Source: Branchiostoma lanceolatum (Eukaryota; Chordata; Leptocardii; Amphioxiformes; Branchiostomatidae). From it: a stretch of DNA of 64,000 nucleotides. The stretch is taken from positions 5,462,198 through 5,526,197 of the forward strand of contig NC_089739.1 of the NCBI RefSeq assembly GCF_035083965.1, given 5' to 3'. The notes under the pieces were generated by a model. That model worked only from the letters and a program-made list of their open reading frames with translations, made no database searches and was not told the DNA's origin. A program made the translations under genes and the position numbers. Below, in pieces: positions 21,295-34,500 of this stretch (position 1 is its first letter; each line of letters starts with the position of its first letter).

Positions 21295-21473
21295 GTTACC
21301 GTTTAGGACGATGTGTAGAACTTGAAGGTTCATTGAACCTGGTCTTACCTAACTTACGCAACAAAACTTATGCAACTTAGACGTCACGTGGTAGGTAAAC
21401 CGGGAACGGATATGACGTATGTGTGGTGTGATGTTTGATGATCATTGACTGAGGAAGTTGTAAATGACTCCTG
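21295..21473. repeat. Dispersed direct repeat, copy 1 (with 25060-25248)
   Basis: GTTACCGTTTAGG, CCTGGTCTTACCTAACTTAC, GCAACAAAACTTATGCAACT, GGATATGACGTA and GAAGTTGTAAATGACTC occur in the same order and orientation at 25060-25248. There is no coding content; the family is unknown. Confidence 0.65.
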
Positions 21474-21699
21474 AGATCTTGGTGCTCTTTTAATAGGTAC
21501 ATTGCCATCGGTATCATACACTACTTGCAATTACATGTAACGTTACTACCATATTGCTGTGGTCAATAGAAAATCCCGCATACGATTTTCGGTCTTTTTT
21601 TGCCGGCTTTTATTCTACTTACTACTTTGGCAAAGTAAAAAGCGACAAAATCAAAGTGTACACATGTCTGCTTGCAAATATCATGATATCACCCTATGT

Positions 21700-21888
21700 T
21701 GATGAAGGTTAGACATCCAGGTAGTAAGATACGCCAAAAATAGTTACTCAAGCAACTGGATAAAATTTTGAAACAGTCAGATGTTTCAGACAAATCCTGT
21801 CAGTGACGAAAGACTGCGGATGCTGTCTGAAACGTCTGACTGTTTCAAAATTTTATCCAGTTGCTTGAGTAACTATTTTTGGCGTATC
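21700..21888. mobile_element. Foldback element with 64-bp near-perfect inverted repeats
   Basis: The arms 21728-21791 and 21825-21888 pair at 63 of 64 positions around a 33-nt loop. The element interrupts a local repeat: ATATCACCCTATG occurs just left (21685-21699) and GTATCACCCTATGATTTATA resumes at the right end, as in the uninterrupted version at 21246-21266. The flanking duplication is about 11 bp. The leader GATGAAGGTTAGACATCCAG (21701-21720) is outside the hairpin but inside the insertion. Confidence 0.7.
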
Positions 21889-22451
21889 ACCCTATGATTT
21901 ATAGAACATGGTGTGCGATTGAAAGCTTTATCTTTTTTAACTACGGTATTCATATGTATCAAAACATCCGCTAACATTTGTTCAGTAATGTCCACGGCGA
22001 AAATCCCTGCGAACACAAATGAACCCACAGTATTTAGTTTCTGTAAGATGGCCGTGCCCCAATGAGTCTGAAAGTCTAGACTACCTCATTTTAATAGGCC
22101 GTCTGTTATCCCTAGTGAATGGAACGGTAAATACCTATTGTAAAAAGGTGTTAAAGCGGCACTTATAAACAACACTAGATATAAATCAATTGATAGGCAT
22201 TGACAGATTATGATTAAACAAAGAAAGAAAACTATACTTTTGAACAAATGAAAAGGGCTGTTTTAAACCTATGTATCGGGTTAATATAGCAACAAATGTT
22301 TCACTAAAGACAGTTTATTAATTTCATATGTTCATGTATAGAAATCGGCACCAATGTGTAATGTCATAATTCATATTAGACATGATTCTTTTAACAGATG
22401 TTTGTATGGAAACTTGTCAAAAACTTTGTGGTTCACCAGAGAAAAAAATAA

Positions 22452-22492
22452 CCGTACGGTCAAGTCAAAAGGAAAGGTCATTGACCGTACGG
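22452..22492. repeat. Short hairpin CCGTACGGTCAA/TTGACCGTACGG
   Basis: A perfect 12-bp inverted repeat surrounds a 17-base spacer. Function is unknown. Confidence 0.6.
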
Positions 22493-23439
22493 ACAGTTGT
22501 AGATGTTTAGTAAAGGACACCTGAGATGCCTACCTGTGCGCAGGTGGGGGGAAAGGTGTCTGTCTATTGTCTTGTCGCACGAACTAGCCCGAGGGGCAAG
22601 GTCATTCAAGTGACACGGACGAAATCATTCTCGCTCAGGGAAGAGGGGAGGGTAGACCCCACTACAAATGTAAACATATCTTACTAAATAAAGCGAAATT
22701 TTATATTTCAAACACGCACTATCTTTAACGATTATTGTTTCATCATTTTATTGATTTGGTAAAATTCAACTTGTATTGATATATCAATATTGATAATCGC
22801 CATTTTAGTATGGGTAACTGGGTTATTATTTCAGAAGTTATTTCAGCATAGAAAAAGTGATAATTTTGAGGCATAAAGAATATTGAATCGTTAAATAGAC
22901 ATGCCAGTTCAATAGAACTGCGCAAGGTTTAAGATTTATTTCATACTGTGTTCTATTATCGAATTTCTACGATTTGTTTTGTACGTTTTGTGTGACATTG
23001 TTGACGTTAGGTCCTCCTTTGCTAAAATGGTCTCTCCCGAAGAGTTGTAGCCACCGCGTCCATTTAACTCAGGTGATATTTTAGGTCGTTCCTATTCCCA
23101 CGCCGAGTACGCAGGTGAGCTTCACTCCTCACACCTGTACGTTTGCGTCCTACCTGTGGCGTAAGACGTCCCACTCAGGTGTACAGGACACCTAGAGTAC
23201 AGGTAGGTTGTATTTGTTGCGAATACTTTGTCCATTTTTTGTGTGTGCGGTGGTATAGAATGTCGCTGTCAAAAGTTGTTTGGTATACTCACGGAAGTGT
23301 CATGGCCGCATGGTTACTCATTTACTCAAACTTTGTCGGAAGAAAAAAAATCTCTCACTAAATGTAGTGTAGTTTTCATTGCTTTACAGGACTACATATC
23401 AGCATTACTAGACTAGTAAAAGTTTATGTAGCTCTATGT

Positions 23440-23600
23440 TGGTTGTAGTACATTGGTTAGCTGGCGACCTTGGATCGGGAGGTCAAGAGTTCGAATCCCG
23501 GTGTTGTGTTTTAGTCCGATTGCATGCAACGAGAAAGGTGTGCTGCATTATTCACCGTGCACATATGATCCATTCTTTGTAGTGCCTAGCTGTTAAAGCA
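23440..23600 (+). mobile_element. tRNA-derived SINE copy
   Basis: TTGGTTAGCTGGCGACC (A-box region) and AGTTCGAATCCCGG (B-box) stand at tRNA distance, but the arms do not fold as a full tRNA and there is a non-tRNA body. It is read as a SINE and not a tRNA gene. Confidence 0.5.
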
Positions 23601-23694
23601 GTAGGGAAATTTATCAGATACATTTTGTTACTATACTTTTGTACATAACGTTTGTTCTTCTTGTTGCGGTGTTTAGGAAATGTAGGTAAAGGTA

Positions 23695-23870
23695 GTTCCG
23701 TAGCCTTTTTGACTCTGTAGAGGCAGTGGGTTGTTATCCACTGTGTCTAGGGTCACGGTATTGGAAGGCGGAGCCTATCCCATCCTACCTCCCCAGCCGA
23801 AGCCATGTACCCATTTCTACACCTGGGTGGAGTGAAGAATGTCAGGAGATTCGAACCCAGGACCTCCGAT
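23695..23870 (-). mobile_element. SINE-like repeat (minus strand), family of 9575-9785
   Basis: It ends with a reversed B-box (GATTCGAACCCAGG) and shares CCCAGCCGAAGCCATGTACC with the copy at 9575-9785. It is the better preserved of the two. Confidence 0.6.
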
Positions 23871-23899
23871 ATATGTTTCCTTTATGCTAACTCTGTGTG

Positions 23900-25050
23900 A
23901 AGAAATGTTTTCCATTTTAGAACATGAGGGAGACTTTTATCCAGAACTTGTTTCGTTCGTCGTATTAGACTTGCTTCGTATACTAACATGTGTTCATTTG
24001 TGTAAACATACAGTGATTTATCGGCTAGAAAACTCGCTCTAGGATCGAAAAGTTGCGGGTTTGACTCCCATTTCCCCCCTCATGTGTTCTAAGCTCGCAC
24101 GCAAATTTCAGGAATTGTTGTACTTCCCTTATTCAAGCATTAAGGAGGTTTTAAACCTCGTGGTTCTTCCCGACTAAATCTACAGCACTTCCATGCATGT
24201 CTCAATGTGTTAGGAAAGCTACGACCAAGCTGAGTTTTCGAGTTTTGAGAGAGAGTCAAAAACTGTTGTGATAGTGGTTTGATAAATGATTTATCTAGTG
24301 TATCTAGAGCATTCACAGGGTTGCGTGAGGACAAAGAAGACCTTAAACACAATTTTCAGATAGATTTCTTTATTTGCAAGATCATACACGTGGGCTAATT
24401 GTAAGGGTACATGCTAATACATCAACGAAAAAAATGTAACAAATCTATCTGATGTTTCTACGTACATTACTGGCGCGGGGGGGGGGGGGACTTCTTTTGA
24501 GGCATTGGCTAATGAAAAGTCCAACGTTTCACTGATAAGTGCGTTTTATGATTTTAGCAGGACTGTGTTTTTTTAAGTATACATTCCACTTCATAACCAT
24601 TCAGTTTTCTTTAAACCAAGAAAAACAAAACAACTACGTTTTGACCTCAGGGATATAGAAACTGTTCGAAAGCTTAGGTTTTAAGTCAACCTTACAACCG
24701 TGCCTCAAAAACGGACCCACATGTCCCGCTACAGTCTGCCCGACAACAACAACAGACGGATCTTTAGCCCGCCCCTCCGGTCCCCCTTTTCAAACCTCAC
24801 CTGTACAAGCCAGGTGTAATCTGTGCCTGTCAGCGCTGCCTCCCCGTGTGTTAACCTTTGATCTTTGCAGCTAAGGTGTCAAGCTAAGAAGAATGTTGCG
24901 TGTCAGTCCGACACGCTTTATTTACGGCGACTTTAAGAACCTTCTTTTTCTGTGACCTCCTCAAATTGTTTGTGTCGCGTTACACAGATTAAAGAAATGT
25001 AAAGTTTTTAAAGTTTTCATTTCACCATTGTTGCAAGAAAATGGTTCACA
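23900..25050. other. Unassigned intergenic DNA
   Basis: A weak tRNA-like B-box (GGGTTTGACTCCC at 24056-24068) and a G run near 24477 are the only landmarks. Confidence 0.3.
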
Positions 25051-25059
25051 ATGAAGTTA

Positions 25060-25248
25060 CCGTTTAGGGTCTAGGACAATGTGACGCGTCGAACTTCAAA
25101 GTTCGTTGAACCTGGTCTTACCTAACTTACGCAACAAAACTTATGCAACTTATACGTCACGTGATTGATCAGGCATGTAAACCGGAAGCGGATATGACGT
25201 AAGTGTGGTGTGATGTTTGATGATTATTGACCAAGGAAGTTGTAAATG
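25060..25248. repeat. Dispersed direct repeat, copy 2
   Basis: Partner of 21295-21473; same order and orientation, with small indels (an extra ATTGATCAGGC segment here). Confidence 0.65.
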
Positions 25249-25259
25249 ACTCATACTCA

Positions 25260-26980
25260 ATATATCAAATCGTCCTACTTACTAAGATCTGACAAAATGG
25301 CGCTTGAAAGTTTTGAGTTTCTTTGAAAGAAACCCAAAAATACTTTGTTGTCTAGGCCAGTTTTATTGTTTTATTCAAATTCTTTTTAATTTGTGTTTTT
25401 TTTTACTTTGAATTTGAACAAAAATGGACGATGTCATTTAGGTCAGAAAAGTCCTGTTAGTTTTTGTCGCATTGGCCCATTTTAGCTATGAAGCCAAGAA
25501 CGACGTTCTGTGGTTGACGAGTACGCCTGGTGTCATTTCTTGAGGCGTTCTTTAAGACATTCCTAAGACATGTTTACACACGCACCCATTACTTCGTAAG
25601 TTGTTTGGTGCCCCTTGTCTAGTCAAGTCAGCATTGGAGTGGAACATGCAAAGTCATTGTGTAATGTGCTTGGAACACGTTATCTGTGTTACGATCAGGC
25701 GCTCTTGTGTAGGTCCCGGGCATATTGCACTTATGCCACTTTTGTGGAGGGGGGGGGGTTGTGTTACGAATATTCTTTTTAATCAAATGAAGTCGGGTGA
25801 TCAAGCCCAAAACTGTACTTAGTAAAAGACGATTCAATCTTAAAAAATGAGAGGGGTAGTCATGTAGAGTTTCGAAATTGCAAAATTTCTCAGTTCCCTT
25901 GCATTTATTCCAATGTAATAACTTTCACGACCAATTTGACGGAATTAGAAGAAAATGCAACATCATAGAAGGTGAAAACAGTTTCACCTTCACAATTTTA
26001 ATCAAATTATTTCTAAAAATAATCCACAAATATCATTTTCTAGTTTTTCAACCCTTTTTGGATTCCCTAGCGATTCCATACCAAAGAAGACGGCAAACAT
26101 AACAGATTCTACGGTATTATGTATCAATTGCTTTCGTGTCCAAGTTTTGGGTTGGAGCATTTGTCGCGTTATTTTGGTGCCCTATCGGTAGCTGTTGTAT
26201 AGATCAGAAAAAAGGCGGGAAACCTTCAGTATTGTCATAACTAGCCCCCTTTTATCGGGTTCTCGTTTGAAGATGACGTCACTTCATCTGGAATCTCAGA
26301 AAAAAGCTTTACTACCCCAATTCTAACCAAGATTTCAGTCAAAGCTTGCCAGTTATTGTAAGTGGCATGAAAATGATTCTGTCAGGTTCCTAAATGTCGT
26401 CTGAAAACGGTTCCTTTTTAGTCCTAAGACAAAGAAATGCCATGTTTTCTTAACTCGCTGTCCGACTTAGGTCAGCCGTTTAAGCCAGGGTAGGGGGATA
26501 CATTTCAAACAAACCATGTGGGTCTACTTGGCCGGCTAGGGACAAGTAAGTTTCCAGTTCTTCAGTCTTTCTAAGCTTACGATTTGTGCTAAATTTCGCT
26601 TCTTTACCACATTTTATCTAAGAATATGTCCTCAATAACAAAACCATCTAATACAAGTTTTAACGGTTGCTTTGAAGTTATTAAACCAACAGTGTCTTGT
26701 CTGAGTTGTTAAAGAATGGTAATGGTGTCTTTGGCCGCTATGGTAGATTAGAGCTGTTTTCATCATCTGTAACTTCTTAGAACTTGGCGGTATTGTTTCT
26801 TCTCGCGATGTTGGTAACAGATGTTTCTTGAAGTCTTAACATATGCAGCATTCAACACTTGCGTGGTGGTCTTGATTTATAGTTTGTAACCTTGAAAGAT
26901 GTCGCGTGGCGTTTTTATTGACCTCTTTTGCTTGGATATTCGGAACAGAGTGGCGGTAAGTAGCTCTATTTTTTTTTAGC
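25260..26980. other. Unassigned intergenic DNA
   Basis: AT-rich; no exon, RNA gene or ordered repeat recognised. Confidence 0.3.
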
Positions 26981-26984
26981 GTGT

Positions 26985-27215
26985 TAAGTCCAGCGGTACG
27001 TGACCTTGCCTCTGGATAAAGTAAGTCGTGAGTTCTAATCCCACCCGACATGCACGCTTTTGGAAAGGATTGCTGTCCTTGGGACGGGACGTTAAGCCGT
27101 GGTCCACTGTTCATTGTGCTTGTCGAAAAGAGCTAGGGGAACTTCCCTGGTACAATGAACCTGTAAATACTGTACATAGCGTCTGTCTTCTCTGTCATTA
27201 CCAGTGGAAGAATAG
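26985..27215 (+). mobile_element. tRNA-derived SINE copy
   Basis: The head has GCCTCTGGATAAAGTAAGTC and GAGTTCTAATCCCACCC (degraded B-box). The body has GGGACGTTAAGCCGTGGTCC, GAGCTAGGGGAACTTCCCTG and CAATGAACCTGTAAATACTG, a layout typical of metazoan tRNA SINEs. Confidence 0.65.
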
Positions 27216-27229
27216 CTCATCTGTCCATT

Positions 27230-29270
27230 GAGTTCATTTGAGCTTAACCGGTTCGTGCTAACTTTCTTAACGCATGCGTTTTGAGTGTAGTTGCGTTGTG
27301 CCTTGCTTTTCCAGTTCTCTTTTATTTTTAGGGTTCGAAAATCTAACTTCTTAGTGCTGTGATACAAATAGCGTCGTATTCGCTCACTTTCACTCGAATT
27401 TTGCGCAGAATATTGTCAAGAGGTTCAACTTTTACAGAACATAATGTTGCATCACAACAACATCCGACCAAGTCTTCGAGTTTAATAGTTGCTGAGATTT
27501 TTTTGCATAGCCTTCAATAAAAATGCACAAAAGAGTCACGTGGACACTTGGTTCAAAGTCCTCCTCTTATATTCTGCTCCCTATGTGCGGTTAAAGGGTA
27601 AACAGTTTATATAAACTGGGCCCTTCGTGACCCATTCGCGCTTTTGATATAAGAATCAGACCTTTTTCCTATCACTATTTGAAAGGCGAGATCCAGCAAA
27701 AACAAGGTAAAACTCTCCGTTGTTGTTGTTGCATTTTAGCTATATTGCTGATACCTTGTTTGTTCAAAATCTTATGCCTGTAGATGGATGTTGCGTCATA
27801 CCTCTTTCTGTAGGGCCTTTTTGTAAAGTTAAGATAACGTTTGGTTTAGGTTTAGGTGTGACGAGTCGTTCAATATATATGATCTTATACTAGTGGTAAG
27901 GCTAAAATTTGTGTGTAGCGTCCAATAGCTGTTACACCGATTGACATATATAGTTCGATAGTAACGAATATTGAGAACTGATTGATTTGGCTGCGACACC
28001 GGCTCTGGGGAGGGGGGCGGTGACACAGAATCAACACAGGCACAACCAACCCAGGACCCCTATGATTGCTTTTTGTCGGTTTAAACTTTTAATGGTGATT
28101 TAGAGCTTCTACGACCCCTATCACTACACATCTTGGCGAGAAGATTTGTTCTAGCTACACAAAGTTTGTTGTTTGGATTGTGCAAATCTGGAGGGATGTG
28201 CTTGTTGAAATGACACTGTTTTTGAGGGGTCAGAATCAAACGCTTGCCTTATTTTCTATTCCTCCGTCCTTCTTCCTTTTTTGTAAGGTTGAAATAAAGA
28301 TGTGTATGGAGGGGTTGGGGCTGGGGGATTAGGGTGGGGTAACAAGAGTAAACAAATCTCTTTATTCGTCTCACTGCTACCCACCCATAGTGTGATAATT
28401 TCACGCGTGTATTTCTCGTCCATTTTTTTCCAAACTTTCTCACGCTTTGACCAGTCTCTTTTTCTTTAAATCTACAGTCTAAAAATGAGCTAGGACGTTT
28501 GTAAGGTGATTATTTGGTTGTTAATTTACCAGTCAAGTTTTTAACCTAAATTCGTGACAAACGTGCCCAAAGTTTAGCATATTATTGTCGAGACAAGATG
28601 ACCGAGTTGAACGGGGTCACTAGAGGTCAGCAGTCCTGACACCTCACATAGAAAACGGTACGTGGCTAGTCTGGTTAGAACAAAGTTAAATAAAGACAGA
28701 AGAACAAAGTCTGCCGATGCCCTAGCCCTAGGGTTAGATATCGACAAAAATGCCAGTTCGTGAATATACTGCTATGTTCAGATGAAAACGCAAAGTGATG
28801 GACAGTCAGGATCGGTCTATTTTATCAAGAGATCCATTTGTTATGATACACGTGCTGGCCAGGCACGTGGACAGTCTACGGTAGAAACACCTGACGACCT
28901 GTATCTAAGTTATCGTCTGCAGATCTGTCAATCATTGATATATGGCGTGCTTGATCTAGGTCACCGTGTTCCACAGGGCTGAAAATGCAAACAAAACGCA
29001 TTTGTTTGGCGGGTCACCTGTGGCACCACACCGTATAATAGTTTAGCAGTACGGGGCTGGGGGACAACTGTTGTCTTAAACAAATTTAGAAAAAAGTCCA
29101 TCAGGTATGGTAAGGGGGTATATCCGATTCTGAGCGATGTAGGCCGTATTTGACATAAAAGGCTTATTTTGTCTATTAAATGCTGAGATTGGTATGCTGT
29201 ACTTTTATTTTGTATCTGAAACTAAGGGCAAGGACAAGGCAAAACCCAAATCATGACTCGATTTTACCTT
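27230..29270. other. Unassigned DNA upstream of the transporter gene
   Basis: No exon recognised. A strong G-quadruplex motif lies at 28311-28339. The noncoding first exon and promoter of the transporter gene should lie here or further left, but I cannot place them. Confidence 0.3.
28311..28339 (+). promoter_or_regulatory. G-quadruplex-forming motif
   Basis: Five runs (GGGG, GGGG, GGGGG, GGG, GGGG) with loops of 1-4 bases, about 1 kb upstream of the transporter start codon. Confidence 0.4.
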
Positions 29271-29283
29271 TCTCTCCAAACAG

Positions 29284-29355
29284 AGTTGTCGTCACAACTG
29301 ACCGAAAAAAGTGACGTAACCTTCACTGCAGACGGCAGTGGGGTCTCAATCCAAG
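29284..29355 (+). promoter_or_regulatory. 5' UTR part of the OATP start-codon exon
   Basis: A strong acceptor (TTTTACCTTTCTCTCCAAACAG, cut here at 29283) precedes the ATG by 72 bases, implying at least one noncoding exon upstream. Inference from the splice signal only. Confidence 0.4.
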
Positions 29356-31497
29356 ATGGAGAACGGTCCAGCCTCCTCCCGTCGCCATGACTACGATGAC
29401 AAGGCGTTCACTGAGGCTGCGCGAGATTTAAACGGAAGTATCATGGCGGATACCCACGAGAAAGAGGAGGACGTGCGGTGTGGCATACTCTGCTGCAAAC
29501 CCAAGTAAGGATTCGAACTTTAAAAAAGATTAACGTTTTTCATTTGCTGGACAAATTGAAATAGTATGGTTATGTTTATCATTATTGACACTTCCTTCCT
29601 TCCTTCCTTCCTTCCTTCCTTCCTTCCTTCCTTCCTTCCTTCCTTCCTTCCTTCCTCCCTCCCTCCCTCCCTCCCTCCCTCCCTCCCTCCCTCCCTCCCT
29701 CCCTCCCTCCCTCCCTCCCTCCCTCCCTCCCTCCCTCCCTCCCTCCCTCCCTCCCTCCCTCCCTCCCTCCCTCCCTCCCTCCCTCCCTCCCTCCCTCCCT
29801 CCCTCCCTCCCTCCCTCCCTCCCTCCCTCCCTCCCTCCCTTCCTTCCTTCCTTCCTTCCTTCCTTCCTTCCTTCCTTCCTTCCTTCCTTCCCTCCTTCCT
29901 AATTTTATTCTCACAACCTTCATGTCCCTTTAAGCCTTTCTCCTTCATTTTGTCACATTATAATCATCTATTCACCGATGTCGATGATGGAATCAATCAA
30001 TCAATCAGTGGATCAATCAATTCGTTGATCAATCGTTTTCCCCTCAGATGGGCTGCCTGGCTAGCCAATCCGAAGCTGTTCGTGCTGTGCTGGTGTCTCG
30101 CCATTTTGATGAACATCATCCTCGCTGCAGGATACGTGAACGGCGTCCTCACCACCCTGGAGAAAAGGTCAGATCACCATTCACATGTCTATTCTATGTA
30201 TCCTTCCGCCCAGTTATTTGTCTGTATTTCTAGAAACATTATATGTTTTAATTTTCTATCCATTCTTTGAGTTTTGTTGTTAACATTGTATTATGTGTTT
30301 TGAACATAACTACTAGTTTTCAAGCGAGCGTTTACATGTGACGATACAGCAAGTTATTCCAAGAAATGTTTCTAATGTATTAGAATGAAATAGTCATTTG
30401 AAAAAAAAAATCCGACTACTTTTTCTACTACTTCCACCTCTACTACATCTACCACTACTTTTACTATTACTACTACTACTACGACAACGACGACCACTAG
30501 CACTGCAACTACTTGTACTACATCTGAAAAAACTTCTACGTCTTGTACTACTACTACTACTTCTACTACCCCTTACTACTATTAAGACTAATACTACTAA
30601 TACTACTACAACTACTACCTCTACTACCTCTACTACCACAGCTACTACTATTCTAGTACGGCGATTGTTACTTTGAAAAGTTGGAACGTTGCCTTTTCAT
30701 TGATACCATTCATTGTCACAAGACTACAACTTAGTTAAATGTACTAAATTTCGCGATTCTCCTTTTGTAGGTTCCAGCTGCAGAGTAAGGACCTGGGTAT
30801 CGTGGCGAGCGCCGCGGACATCGGCAGCATGGTGACGGTGCTCTTCGTCACGTACTACGGCGGCAAGCCTGGCAACAGCCGCCCTAAGATCCTCGGTAAT
30901 TAAAACACAATTGCCTTTTTAAAGATTGGTCGTTATAGAATACTATATATCGCTATACTGACTTATGGGGATAAAATGTAACATTACAAAAACGATAGAA
31001 ATTAAACTCTTGAATTAGGGTTTAATCTGAACATTCCTCATGAATAATCAATCGTCAGAAGCTGCATTAATTTCTTATTCAGTGAACATCTCGGGCTTAA
31101 AGATAATTAACGGCGCGTAACAAGACGTGCATTTTCTTTACGATGAATGCACAATTATCTCCCAAATGCCCCAAGTTTGCAAACGTACAACTATCATGCT
31201 TGGACAAATGCGGCCGGGCACTTATTTGATCAAAGTGTTGGTAGGAACTCGTTCCATGATCTAGCTTCACGCTACCTCAGTGTGGAACGTATTAGAATGA
31301 GGAAATAGAACATAAAAAGTTTTGATATTTGAATATTTCCCACCGGTCTTTGCAGGTGTGGGGCTGTTGGGCCTGGCGCTAGGGGCGTTCCTGTCAGGAC
31401 TCCCACATTTCGTCGCGCCTGCGTACGAGGTGGATCCTGAGAGTATACCAAACTTGTCATCATTGGAAAGCAAGGTGGTTCACTTGTCTTTTTCATA

Positions 31498-31543
<46 letters not shown>

Positions 31544-34500
31544 TTCTTTCTTCCTTTTCTGTCTTGTCGTACTTCTTTCCATTCATTTTCCATGATAACT
31601 GGCTCTTTCTCTTTCTTGAATCCCTCGTAAGTTTATTTCATCACCACATAAGCTTTACTCGATGATATGTTTTTCTGCGTCTTCAGCTAAAGTTCTCCTA
31701 GAATTTGAGAATCTGATATTGCTTCTAACAATTCATCATAAAAAACTAAATCACACTGTTATCATATAGCTTCCCACTAACGTGTAACAATTATCTTTTT
31801 AACTTGCTCAGTGATTAACACGATAAAAAAAACGCACATTCATCTGCATGCACTGTGGCCGTAGAAATTACTAACGCCTGCTTTATGCTTATGCTTTGCC
31901 CCTTTTCGCAATAGGACGGAGCAAGCTCTTCAGCTAACCGCATGGTAACAGTATGGGCCTTGACGCTATTTCTAGCCGTTCTTTGCTTTTAGTATTTTAA
32001 CACTCTTTTTAGTGTATCTTTTTGATATTAATTTCTGATCAATTCGGAGCACTTTCGGAGTACTTCTACTACAGCTTTATAAAGGGTGGTCGCTTTCATG
32101 TTAGGCCGCCGTACGATCTTGATGTCGTAGATTTTGGCAGAACCGACGACGACAAGACAGCCTTTTCTGTAGAAAGACAGATGACTTGTGCACGACGGTG
32201 ATAGACCAGGTCAAGAATGCGTTCAGCTTGCGATCACGGTACGACGATTGTACGACAAACGTGAACCGGGCCCTTACAGAATCTCTGACTAAATATATGT
32301 TTCATTTTCCTGCAGGATGTGTGCATAGCGAACAAGACCAATGAGTGGTGCGGAAAAGATGCGGCGGCAGCCACGTCATCCCAGGGAGGATGGTTCGCTC
32401 TCCTCGTCTTCGGACAGGTAGGTAATAAAACATATTGAATCCCATTCATATAACGTTATATGGAAACTTCCTGTAGTTTGTAGATTAATATCAGTAGCCG
32501 ACAGCATTTTGCCTTACATTGTACCTGTTACTTTGTTGTGCGATAAACTTTGACTTGACTATAGAGCCCCCCTCCCCCATCATTTTATTAATGATTTGCC
32601 AATCTTACTGCAATGAATTTTGGGAAATCACGACGCATGCGCAGTTGTGAATATCAGCTGAAAACAAACATGGCGGCGCTGAAAGTAAAAAAAAAAGAAG
32701 AAATTTCGTAACATTCAACAATAATGCTTCATTCAAAATGTCTTTAAACTATCATCACCATGGAATCCTAAAGATAAACAATGTAACGTTAATCAAACTC
32801 TTCTACTAAACGATGATGTGATATATTTTCTGTAACAGCTTAAAATACAAAATGTACGATGATATTGACATCTACAAATAGCTTCCTGAAGTACATGTAC
32901 CTAATCCTAAACCTTCCTTAAACTGTCGATACAAATATGTCATATAATGGGAGTGCTCCATTAATTATAAGTTCCACGAGTTCTTACCGATTTCTTCGGT
33001 CGTTTCTTAACAGTTTATCTACGGAATCAGTGGCACACCCCTCATGCCGTTGGGAACCACGTTCATTGATGACCACGTGAGGAAGGAGAGTGCACCTCTT
33101 TACATCGGTAAGTAGAAACGCATTGTTACTCACTATGAAGTGCTTGAACACACAGTTAATAGAGTTCTTTGTGTCCAGTGTTTAGTGTGTCCCATTTGAA
33201 TAGAACACAATTTGAAGACCTTGTCGATAGTAACATGTTTTATGCGCAAATTCAAGTTAACAAATCTATTGGTTTTGGCATCCAGGCAGTTTAAGTGACT
33301 TCATTTGTTAAATAGACTCATATAGAATAGTCTTTTTATAAAAATGGACGTTCAGAATCTCTTATATGTGTGTGTACTGTGGATTTTGGCAATCAGATAA
33401 TTCAAGTGAATTATATTGCTTTGCTGTTGCTAGAAACTGTGTTAATAACATATAACAAATAATTTTGTAACAATAGTCGTTCAGAATCTCTTTTCATGTG
33501 CCAGTGACCGCTTGGACAGTAAAACTTTCCAATCTTAGATGTCAAAATCCGCCTGTGCTACAGAAGTTTTAGGTGTCAATGGCCGCTCGGTCAGTACTAC
33601 TGAATGTGTTAGATCCCGGCATTCTCAGGTATCATAGTAAGTCCGCGTTGCACACTGAACCATCTGCGTAGACATTGAAGTTCTTGAAGTTGAAGTCCGT
33701 CCCACACCATATGGTGTATAGGGCGGCACCCATCTCCGCTTCCTTAGCTTTTGGACCACATATCTGTGCAAACACAGAGGATACAATGTCACTTTTAAAG
33801 TCATTTTTCGGTATGACCCGGTCAGAGAATTGAACCCGCATGTACCGCAAAAACTTCATTTCCAGTGTTGGTGTCATCGTCAATGCACATGGCTACTCTC
33901 TATGGCTACCCTTTTTGTGCACATGTCAAGGGGAAGGATTTTTCATGGGCATATTTTGCTCAGAACGGTCCAGTTTTCTGCTAGGGAGGACAGAAGATTG
34001 TGTATTTTAAAAATCTGGCCAAAATAGATGACCTTTGGCATGTTTTGACCTCGAATTGACCCCTGAACCATTCTCTTCTGGTTGGATTGATAATTATTAG
34101 GATAGGGGGTGAGATCCTGGTCTCATCTGAAACTTCTGGCTTTAACTCGTTAAACTGCAGGAGTTGAACTCCTGCTTTTTTCACCTAAAGAAACCTGAGA
34201 AATCCAGCTTTGCAGGGGTGGTTAAGATTTGAGGTTTGAAATGTGGATACATGTGTTTTAAAGTGATTGTTTTTGATGGCTTAACCATGTGTTGCATTGG
34301 AAAGTCCCTTTGGTGGTCCCTCCCCTGAATCAATGGTCATTCGAAACTCTTTATATGACAGTGACCGTTCGGACACTAAAGGTGTTCAATCTCAGGTATC
34401 AACATAAGACTGCTTTTCAAATACTTTTTTTCTGTCCCAATCGGCTTTCGGCGTCTTAAAGCGTCAATAACCGTCCGGACAGTGGAGCTGTCCAATCATG

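Noticed and set aside
23440-23520. tRNA gene
   Set aside because: A- and B-boxes are present but no full cloverleaf; a body sequence follows, so SINE is preferred.
29520-29948. Long open frames rich in Gly-Arg-Glu or Pro-Ser-Leu on either strand
   Set aside because: They are translations of the TTCC/TCCC microsatellite and have no splice or family support.
33632-33883. 83-codon minus-strand frame in an OATP intron
   Set aside because: Overlaps a SINE-like end and lacks any domain or splice evidence.
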